This document shows, piece by piece, positions 17,644-24,018 of a stretch of 33,341 nt of DNA. The stretch lies in contig NZ_BCTR01000067.1 of NCBI RefSeq assembly GCF_002091475.1, forward strand, positions 1 through 33,341. The letters run 5' to 3'. Position 1 is the first letter of the stretch. The number at the start of each line of letters is the position of its first letter. The DNA is from Sphingomonas azotifigens NBRC 15497. GTDB lineage: Bacteria > Pseudomonadota > Alphaproteobacteria > Sphingomonadales > Sphingomonadaceae. The position numbers and the translations under genes were made by a program. The notes under the pieces are model-generated. The model was given only the letters and a program-made list of their open reading frames with translations, ran no database searches and was not told the DNA's origin.

Positions 17644-18671
17644 ATCAGCCGGGCCGTGGCCGCCCCTTGCGGTTTGTCGCGGCGGTTTTCCTGGGCTGGA
17701 TCACCGTGCGGGCCGTGATGCTGACCTGGCCGTCGACTCCCCTTCGAACTCCGCCGCCCCGGACCAAGCCTCTGCGGGTGGCGGCGGACCTTCCGAGGGT
17801 GAAATCGCTCGTCCGTTCCGGTCGATCTTCCCCGCAGGCGCGAATCCGTACGGACGTGGCGCGAGCACTGCCACGCTATCCAGCGCCGTCGGGATCGCCG
17901 CGGCTGCCGATCCTGCTAAGCCCGCCGACCCGGCAAAGCGCGCAACGCGAGCAGCCCGATGGGCAGGAGGCTCAGCGTGACGCTCCCGCACCCCAGCCGC
18001 CATTTTCCCCGGCCCCGCACGACGTGACGGCATTGTCGGCGCACCGGCATTGGCGGGCCAGCGGCTGGCTGGTGGTCCGGCCGGGCCGCGGCATCGGCGC
18101 GGCACCCACGGCGAGCCAGATTGGCGGGAGTCAGTTCGGCGTGCGGCTGCGCTATGCGCTCGATCGGGCGGACCGGCTCGCCGCTTATGGCCGCATTGCC
18201 GGCCCGGCACAGGGGCGCGGCACGGAGGCGGCGCTCGGGGTAGAGTGGCAGCCGACGGCACTGCCGGTGCGCCTCACCGTCGAACAGCGCTTCGGGCTGG
18301 ACGGGATGCGGGGCGGGCCAGGCATCGGCGTTGTTGCCGGCACCGATCGGCGACTGCTCGGCGGCGTGCGGCTGGAAGGCTATGGCCAGGCCGGCATGAT
18401 CGCGCGGGCGCAGGTGGAGCCCTATGCCGATGGTGCCCTCCGCGTGACCGTGCCGGCCGCCCGCCGCCGCGATGTGCGCCTCGCCATCGGCATGGGCGCA
18501 TGGGGTGCCGCACAACGCGAGACCCAGCGGCTCGACCTTGGCCCCAGCATCGTCGCCGGCCTGCCGATCGGCCCGGTGCAGGCCCGGCTCATCCTCGATT
18601 GGCGACAGCGCGTGATGGGAGACGCGCGGCCGGGATCGGGCGCTGCGCTGACCCTGGCGAGCGACTTCTGA
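17640..18671 (+). CDS. Anchored protein with predicted outer-membrane barrel domain (possible NfrA_C-like), 343 aa
   Basis: Translationally coupled to the NfrB-like gene by ATGA. The N-terminus has one hydrophobic segment (about 12-30, FVAAVFLGWITVRAVMLTW), then about 100 residues of disordered Pro/Arg-rich linker. From about residue 135 (HRHWRASGWLVVRPG) to the end it alternates Gly, charged and hydrophobic residues in strand-like units (FGVRLRYALDRADRLAAYGRIAG, EAALGVEWQP, VRLTVEQRFGLD, GGVRLEGYGQAGMIA) and ends LTLASDF with a terminal Phe, like an outer-membrane barrel. This fits the C-terminal domain of NfrA, the outer-membrane partner of NfrB, but the similarity is inferred from context and pattern. 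The TPR part of NfrA is missing. Confidence 0.72.
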   Translation: MNQPGRGRPLRFVAAVFLGWITVRAVMLTWPSTPLRTPPPRTKPLRVAADLPRVKSLVRSGRSSPQARIRTDVARALPRYPAPSGSPRLPILLSPPTRQSAQREQPDGQEAQRDAPAPQPPFSPAPHDVTALSAHRHWRASGWLVVRPGRGIGAAPTASQIGGSQFGVRLRYALDRADRLAAYGRIAGPAQGRGTEAALGVEWQPTALPVRLTVEQRFGLDGMRGGPGIGVVAGTDRRLLGGVRLEGYGQAGMIARAQVEPYADGALRVTVPAARRRDVRLAIGMGAWGAAQRETQRLDLGPSIVAGLPIGPVQARLILDWRQRVMGDARPGSGAALTLASDF

Positions 18672-18741
18672 TCGCGAACGGGCCGAATCGTCACCTTCGC
18701 CCTTTCGCCGCCCGGCACAAACGGGCTAGGTCTGATGCCGC

Positions 18742-19656
18742 ATGGATCTGTACCTTCCCATCGCCAACCTGTCGGTCAACGCGCTCGTGATCGTCGCGCT
18801 GGGATTGGGCGTCGGCCTGCTCTCGGGCATGTTCGGCGTCGGCGGGGGGTTCCTCACCACGCCGCTGCTGATCTTCTACGGCATCCCGCCTACGGTCGCG
18901 GCGGCGTCGGCGGCGAGCCAGGTGACCGGCGCCAGCGTCTCGGGCGTGTTCGCCCATTTCCGTCGCAAGGGCGTGGACGTGCAGATGGGCGCGGTGCTCG
19001 TCACCGGCGGTATTCTCGGCAGCCTGATCGGTGCGTGGGTGTTCAAGCTGCTCCAGGCCAGCGGCCAGATCGATGTCGTGATCGGCGTGCTCTATGTGGT
19101 GCTGCTCGGGTCGATCGGCGGGCTGATGGCGAAGGAGTCGGTCGGCGCGATCCGCGTGTCGCGCGGTGCGCGGGCTCCCCGGCCGCGCAAGCGGCGGCAC
19201 CATCCGCTGGTCGCCGCGCTGCCCTTCCGCTGGCGCTTCTACGCGTCGGGCCTGTACATCTCGCCGCTCGCGCCGCTGCTGCTCGGCATGTTCACCGGCG
19301 TGCTGACGATGCTGCTGGGCGTCGGCGGCGGCTTCATCCTCGTCCCGGCGATGCTCTACATCCTCGGCATGGGGACGCAGACGGTGGTCGGCACCTCGCT
19401 GTTCCAGACGCTGTTCACCACCGCGGTGGCGACGATGGTGCACGCGACGACGACCAAGGCGGTCGACATCGTGCTGGCGATCCTGTTGCTGCTGGGATCG
19501 GTGATCGGGGCGCAGCTGGGCGCGCGCTTCGCCGCCAAGGCCAAGCCCGAATATCTGCGGCTGCTGCTCGCGGTGATCGTGCTCTGCGTGGCGGCGCGAA
19601 TGCTGCTCGGGCTCGCCTGGCGCCCCGACGAAATCTATTCGGTGAGCGCCGCGTGA
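18742..19656 (+). CDS. TauE/SafE-family sulfite/sulfonate-type exporter
   Basis: 304-residue inner-membrane protein with about 8 membrane segments in two related halves. Each half carries the family motif: GMFGVGGGFLTTPLLIFYGIP near residues 29-49 and LLGVGGGFILVPAMLYILGM near 192-212. A basic cytoplasmic loop (about 135-155, RVSRGARAPRPRKRRHH) separates the halves. TauE/SafE proteins export sulfite, sulfoacetate or related organosulfur anions. No good ribosome binding site precedes the ATG at 18742. Its stop overlaps the GTG start of the Alph_Pro_TM gene, and the two are frequent neighbours in alphaproteobacteria, so they probably act together. The true substrate is not shown by the sequence. 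Confidence 0.92.
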   Translation: MDLYLPIANLSVNALVIVALGLGVGLLSGMFGVGGGFLTTPLLIFYGIPPTVAAASAASQVTGASVSGVFAHFRRKGVDVQMGAVLVTGGILGSLIGAWVFKLLQASGQIDVVIGVLYVVLLGSIGGLMAKESVGAIRVSRGARAPRPRKRRHHPLVAALPFRWRFYASGLYISPLAPLLLGMFTGVLTMLLGVGGGFILVPAMLYILGMGTQTVVGTSLFQTLFTTAVATMVHATTTKAVDIVLAILLLLGSVIGAQLGARFAAKAKPEYLRLLLAVIVLCVAARMLLGLAWRPDEIYSVSAA

Positions 19657-20417
19657 GACGCCGCTGGGCTCCGGCATTGCTCGCGCCCCTGCTGATGGGG
19701 CAGGCCAAGCCCGAACTGGTGCCCGACGTCTCGCAGCGGGACATCGAGATCGCCTACAGCTTCACCGGTGCGGAACTGCTGCTGTTCGGCGCGATCGTCT
19801 ATCCCGGCGGACGCACGCCGTCGGCCGGAGAGCGGCCGGCCGAGATCGTCGTGGTGGTTAAGGGGCCGACCGAATCGGTGCTGGTGCGCGAAAAGTCGAA
19901 GGTTGCCGGCATCTGGGTCAACGCAGCACAAATGCGCTACCGCTCGGCGCCCAGCTTCTATGCGATCGCCTCGTCGCGCCCGATCCGCCAGCTGGTCGAC
20001 GAGCGCACCCGCGCCATCTACGAGCTGGGCCTCGACAGCCTGCAGCTCTCCCCCGCCTCGGGTGCGACGCCGCAGGTGCAGCAGCGCTTCGACTCCGGGC
20101 TGGTCGAGCTGAAGACGCGCAGCGGCCTGTTCTACGAGGCGCCGGGGGCAGTGGAGATCACCGGCGGCGTGCTGTACCGCGCGCGGCTCACGATTCCGGC
20201 GCGCGTGCCGGTCGGGCGTTTTACCGCCGAGACCTTCCTGATCCGCGACGGCCGCGTGCTCGCCGCCGCCGTCCGCCCGATCGAGATCCGCAAGTCCGGC
20301 TTCGAGCGCTTCGTCGCGATCAGCGCGGACCAGCATGCGATCGGCTATGGGCTGGTCGCCGTCGCCGTTTCCTTCCTGTTCGGCTGGGGGGCGGGCGCGC
20401 TCTGGCGGCGTTTCTAG
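19653..20417 (+). CDS. Alph_Pro_TM (TIGR02186-like) envelope protein
   Basis: 254-residue protein starting at GTG 19653, overlapping the exporter stop as GTGA. It has a short N-terminal signal or anchor (RRRWAPALLAPLLMGQAKP), an extracytoplasmic beta-rich domain (about 20-225; DVSQRDIEIAYSFTGAELLLFGAIVYPGG, VVVVKGPTESVLVREKSKVAGIWVN, YRARLTIPARVPVGRFTAETFLIRDG) and a C-terminal membrane helix (about 228-250, IGYGLVAVAVSFLFGWGAGALW). This layout and the neighbour match the alphaproteobacterial family known as putative transmembrane protein Alph_Pro_TM. Its job is unknown; a periplasmic partner for the exporter is the natural guess. Confidence 0.85.
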   Translation: MRRRWAPALLAPLLMGQAKPELVPDVSQRDIEIAYSFTGAELLLFGAIVYPGGRTPSAGERPAEIVVVVKGPTESVLVREKSKVAGIWVNAAQMRYRSAPSFYAIASSRPIRQLVDERTRAIYELGLDSLQLSPASGATPQVQQRFDSGLVELKTRSGLFYEAPGAVEITGGVLYRARLTIPARVPVGRFTAETFLIRDGRVLAAAVRPIEIRKSGFERFVAISADQHAIGYGLVAVAVSFLFGWGAGALWRRF

Positions 20418-20457
20418 TGGCTGCGCAAACCTAAAATTTACCCGCGCACGCGCAAAG

Positions 20458-20478
20458 TCCCCCGGCCTTTTTGGGGGA
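20458..20478 (+). promoter_or_regulatory. Hairpin overlapping the ribosome binding site of the HerA-like gene
   Basis: TCCCCC (20458-20463) can pair with GGGGGA (20473-20478) around the loop GGCCTTTTT. The second arm is the Shine-Dalgarno sequence for the GTG at 20485, so pairing could lower translation. It could also be a chance pairing in GC-rich DNA. Confidence 0.3.
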
Positions 20479-20484
20479 TGTGCG

Positions 20485-22158
20485 GTGGAAGGCCAGTATC
20501 GCGTCGGTGGGTTTGAAAGCGAAGATCCTTCGGGCGCGCCGTCGTCCCGCCCCGCGCCGGCGGCGCGGCGCGCGATCGGCGCGGTGTTCGAGATCGCCGG
20601 CGCGTCGAGCCAGGTGCTGCTCGACCTTGCCGAGCTCGATGCGCTCGCCGGCAGCGGCGATGCCGCGCTCGCCAATGCGGGGCAGGTGGGCGCGCAGGTC
20701 AAGATCCGGGTCGGCGCGGCGTGGCTGATCGCCAGCATCCGCACCGCGCGGCTCGATGCCTCGGGCGCGCGCGTCGCCGCCGCCATCGATTTCCTCGGCG
20801 AGGGCGATGAGGAGAAGCTGACCGGCAAGCTCTACCGCTTCCGTCGCGGCGTCACCCGCTATCCTTCCCCCGGCGCCGAGGTGTTCCCGGTCACCACCGC
20901 CGATCTGCGGCAGATCTACGCGGCCGACGATCGCCCGCATATCGAGGTCGGCACCGTCTATCCGACCAAGGACATCCGCGCCGCGCTCTATGTCGATGCG
21001 ATGCTCGGCAAGCATTTCGCGCTGCTCGGCTCGACCGGTACCGGCAAGTCGACCTCCGCGGCGCTGATCCTCCACCGGATCTGCGAACTGGCGCCGCAGG
21101 GCCATGTCGTGATGATCGACCCCCACGGCGAATATGGCAGCGCCTTCCAGCACAACGGCGCGCTGTTCGACGTCTCGAACCTGCAGCTGCCCTATTGGCT
21201 GATGAACTTCGAGGAACATTGCGAGGTGTTCCTGACCAGCGAGGGCAGCGACCGTCAGGTGGATGCCGACATCCTCGCCAAATGCCTGCTCGCCGCGCGC
21301 GCGAAGAACCGGATCGGGCAGGAGATCGGCAAGCTGACCGTCGATGCGCCGGTGCCGTACCTGCTCTCGGACCTCACCAACGCGCTGACGCTCGACATGG
21401 GCAAGATGGACAAGGCGACCGACACGGCGCCCTATCTCCGCCTCAAGAGCAAGATCGACGAAGTGAAGGGCGATCCGCGCTACGCCTTCATGTTCTCGGG
21501 CATGCTGGTGGCGGATACCATGGCGGCGTTCCTGTCGCGGATCTTCCGCCTGCCCGGGGGGGGCAAGCCGATCTCGATCATCGACGTGTCGGGCGTGCCC
21601 AACGAGATTACCTCCGTGGTCGTCGCGGTGCTCAGCCGGATGGTGTTCGATTACGCGATCTGGTCGCGCGGCGAGGCGAAGCGGCCGGTGCTGCTCGTCT
21701 GCGAGGAGGCGCACCGCTATGTGCCCAACGAGCGGAACGCGGATGGCTCGTCGGTAGGACGGATCCTCAGCCGCATCGCCAAGGAAGGCCGCAAGTACGG
21801 CGTGTCGCTCGGGCTGATCACCCAGCGGCCGTCGGATCTGGCCGAGGGTGTGCTCTCGCAGTGCGGCACGATCCTCTCGATGCGGCTCAACAACGAGCGC
21901 GACCAGGCGTTCGTTCGCGCGGCGATGCCGGAAGGGGCGCGCGGCTTCCTCGATGCGATCCCGGCGCTGCGCAACCGCGAGTGCATCGCAGTGGGCGAGG
22001 GCGTGGCGACGCCGGTGCGGCTGCTGTTCGACGATCTCGATCCGACGAAGCGCCCAGCTTCGGACGATCCGCTCTTCTCGGAATTGTGGCGCGAGGTCGG
22101 CGGCGAAGAGGCGATGCTGGAGCGCACGATCCGCCGTTGGCGCTCGCAGGGGCGGTAG
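20485..22158 (+). CDS. HerA-like (DUF87) ATP-binding protein
   Basis: 557-residue P-loop ATPase of the FtsK/HerA group, probably a hexameric DNA-translocating motor. The N-terminal part (about 20-130) is a small beta-rich HAS-barrel-like domain. Walker A is GSTGTGKST (182-190), followed by VVMIDPHGEYG; Walker B is VLLVCEEAHRY (E407-E408); sensor-type blocks are RIAKEGRKYGVSLGLITQRPSDL and QCGTILSMRLNNERD. The start is GTG at 20485, with GGGGGA 6 bases upstream; ATG codons nearby are out of frame. In archaea HerA works with the nuclease NurA in DNA end processing; no NurA is seen here. It is monocistronic and convergent with the M23 peptidase. Confidence 0.88.
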   Translation: MEGQYRVGGFESEDPSGAPSSRPAPAARRAIGAVFEIAGASSQVLLDLAELDALAGSGDAALANAGQVGAQVKIRVGAAWLIASIRTARLDASGARVAAAIDFLGEGDEEKLTGKLYRFRRGVTRYPSPGAEVFPVTTADLRQIYAADDRPHIEVGTVYPTKDIRAALYVDAMLGKHFALLGSTGTGKSTSAALILHRICELAPQGHVVMIDPHGEYGSAFQHNGALFDVSNLQLPYWLMNFEEHCEVFLTSEGSDRQVDADILAKCLLAARAKNRIGQEIGKLTVDAPVPYLLSDLTNALTLDMGKMDKATDTAPYLRLKSKIDEVKGDPRYAFMFSGMLVADTMAAFLSRIFRLPGGGKPISIIDVSGVPNEITSVVVAVLSRMVFDYAIWSRGEAKRPVLLVCEEAHRYVPNERNADGSSVGRILSRIAKEGRKYGVSLGLITQRPSDLAEGVLSQCGTILSMRLNNERDQAFVRAAMPEGARGFLDAIPALRNRECIAVGEGVATPVRLLFDDLDPTKRPASDDPLFSELWREVGGEEAMLERTIRRWRSQGR

Positions 22159-22182
22159 GACAACGCCCCCCTCACCACCGCC

Positions 22183-22276
22183 GTCATTCCCGTGGAGGCG
22201 GGAAGCCACTGGCTGAGTCGATGTGGTTCCTGCTGCGATGGCGCGGCGAATGGATCCCCGCCTCCGCGGGGACGAC
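22183..22276. repeat. Palindromic intergenic repeat (REP-like), second copy
   Basis: Arms 22183-22207 and 22252-22276 are inverted copies matching at 20 of 25 positions, separated by 44 bp, the same spacing as the element at 9012-9105. The core here is CCCG..GAGGCGGG rather than CCGGCGAAAGCCGG, so it is a different subtype. It again lies between two convergent genes. Confidence 0.75.
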
Positions 22277-22301
22277 GCAGGGTTTGTTGCCCCAAAGTAG
22301 C

Positions 22302-23783
22302 TTACTCTGCCGCGTCCCTCTGGACGCCGTGGCCTACGGGGACCGCCATCAGGCCGTGCAGCTTGGCCCGGAACGCGCCGAGCGCCCCGCCGGTCAGGCG
22401 CCGCACGGATACGAACGACACCGCGCGTGGATTTACCGCTACGCCGTTCCGGGTCGTCTCGAAATGGAGGTGCGGGCCGGTCGACAGCCCCGAATTGCCG
22501 CTGCGGCCGATCTGCTGGCCCTTGCGCACCGACTGGCCCGGGCGCACCATCACCTTGCTGAGATGGGCATAGCCGGTGGCGAAACCGCCGCCATGATCGA
22601 TCCGCACGAGGTTGCCATAGCCCGAGGCGCCGCCCGCCACCCGCACCACACCATCGACCGCGGCATAGACCGGCGAGCCATAGGGTGCGGCGATGTCGAT
22701 GCCCTTGTGCATCCGGGTAAAGCCGAGGATCGGGTGCATCCGCATCCCGAACGCCGAGGAGAAGCGACCGTTGACCGGCATCGTCATCATGCCGGTCTTG
22801 CTGCCGGTGCCGCTGGCATCGAACCACTCGGTCTTGCCGTCGCTCTCCCAGGGCGCGAGCTGGACGCCGTTCGCGCAGCCGGTGACGCCGGCATACATCA
22901 GCTGGCCGTACTGGACCTCGCCGGTCGCGGCACGCGCCTGGCCTAGGATCAGGTCGAACTTGCACGACGATCCGAGCTTAGAGACCGACACGCGACTGGC
23001 GAGCGTGCGCAGGAAGCTCTCCACGGCCTTGGCCGGCGCGCCGGCGGCGCGGGCGGCGCGGTAGAGGCTCGAGCCGATCAGGCCCTGCACGCGCAGGGGC
23101 GTATGGTCGATCGCGATCGGGATCGACTTGATCGCCAGCGCGGCACCGGTTCGGGCAATCTCGATCCGGCGATCGAACGCGGCGCGGAAGGCGAGCTTCT
23201 CGAGCGGACGTGGCTGCGACTTGTCGGCGCGGCGGCCGAGGGTCATCTCCAGCACCGTGTTGCGCTGGATCTGGCCGAGCGGCATCGCGTCGGCAACCAG
23301 CCCGGCGACGATCCCGGCATCGGCCTCGCCGACACCCGAGCGCTGCAGCACGCTGCGCAGCATCGTGCCGCTGCCCAGCTTCGCCTCATGCTCGATGATC
23401 GGGCGCTCGGGCGTGTCGGCAAGCGGCTTGACCAGGCTCGTCGCGGCAACATGCACCCCGGTACGCGAGCCCTTGGCGAGTGGCGCGATCGCCTGGGCCT
23501 GCTGCGCGTCCTCTGCGGCACCGGTCAGCGGGGCGGGGACGATGCCGGGAATGGTCTCGTTGAGGGCCGGCGACAGCATCCAGGTCGCCGCGCACAGGGC
23601 GGCGCAGGTTGCGGCGCCGCGGAACCAGGTAGGCGAGCCGATATCGGCGCCGAGATCGGGGACGAGGTCGAGCGCGGCGAGCCGTTTGCCGATCCGCTCC
23701 GGCACGGCCGCCGCCGGTATCGCGCGCGCCAGGCCGCCGCCGCCGCCGGCGAGGCCCGAGCCGTTTTCGTCGCGAAAGAACAA
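22302..23783 (-). CDS. M23 (LytM-type) metallopeptidase, membrane anchored
   Basis: 493-residue envelope protein with one membrane segment near residues 55-72 and a long periplasmic part. The C-terminal M23 domain (about 330-460) has the expected zinc ligands: H359 and D363 in MHKGIDIA, and H440 in the HLHFE motif (H438-L-H440), plus GRSGNSGLSTGPHLHFE. Such proteins cut peptidoglycan cross-links or regulate amidases during growth and division. The middle (about 140-300) resembles the helical/OapA-like parts of longer MepM-type proteins. An in-frame TAG lies just upstream of the TTG at 23783, so TTG (AGGGG about 10 bases upstream) is the first possible start; a GTG near residue 27 is the alternative. 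A CtrA site lies about 77 bp upstream. Confidence 0.88.
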   Translation of the reverse strand: MFFRDENGSGLAGGGGGLARAIPAAAVPERIGKRLAALDLVPDLGADIGSPTWFRGAATCAALCAATWMLSPALNETIPGIVPAPLTGAAEDAQQAQAIAPLAKGSRTGVHVAATSLVKPLADTPERPIIEHEAKLGSGTMLRSVLQRSGVGEADAGIVAGLVADAMPLGQIQRNTVLEMTLGRRADKSQPRPLEKLAFRAAFDRRIEIARTGAALAIKSIPIAIDHTPLRVQGLIGSSLYRAARAAGAPAKAVESFLRTLASRVSVSKLGSSCKFDLILGQARAATGEVQYGQLMYAGVTGCANGVQLAPWESDGKTEWFDASGTGSKTGMMTMPVNGRFSSAFGMRMHPILGFTRMHKGIDIAAPYGSPVYAAVDGVVRVAGGASGYGNLVRIDHGGGFATGYAHLSKVMVRPGQSVRKGQQIGRSGNSGLSTGPHLHFETTRNGVAVNPRAVSFVSVRRLTGGALGAFRAKLHGLMAVPVGHGVQRDAAE

Positions 23784-23859
23784 GCGATGCTGCCCCTAAG
23801 ACCCGTTCTGCGCGCGGCGAAAGCAGCGCGTCCATCGAATCACTCTGGAATCATGCCCT

Positions 23860-23874
23860 TAAAGTCAAATTAAG
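23860..23874. promoter_or_regulatory. Full CtrA-type binding site
   Basis: TTAA-AGTCAAA-TTAA is a perfect match to the alphaproteobacterial CtrA consensus TTAA-N7-TTAA. It lies 77 bp upstream of the M23 peptidase start codon (minus strand) and 145 bp upstream of the helicase start. On the minus strand it also contains TTGACT, a good -35 hexamer, though no clear -10 follows at 17 bp. CtrA is the cell-cycle response regulator that controls division and envelope genes. Confidence 0.6.
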
Positions 23875-24018
23875 TTTGGGACCCGTGGACTCCTGGCGCG
23901 GTGACCCGTGCGGCAGGCGCGGCGAAAAGGCCGAAACGGCCGCAACCGTCGCGGGAATGTAGAAAAGCGGTGCGAGGGAGTTGCCTAACGCCGCCCGCGC
24001 GACGATCTTGAAAGCAAC

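Noticed and set aside
20431..22965. Very long open frame on the minus strand opposite the HerA-like gene
   Set aside because: It is antisense to a gene with intact Walker motifs, and its translation is low-complexity Arg/Asp/His-rich. In GC-rich genomes such antisense frames stay open by composition.
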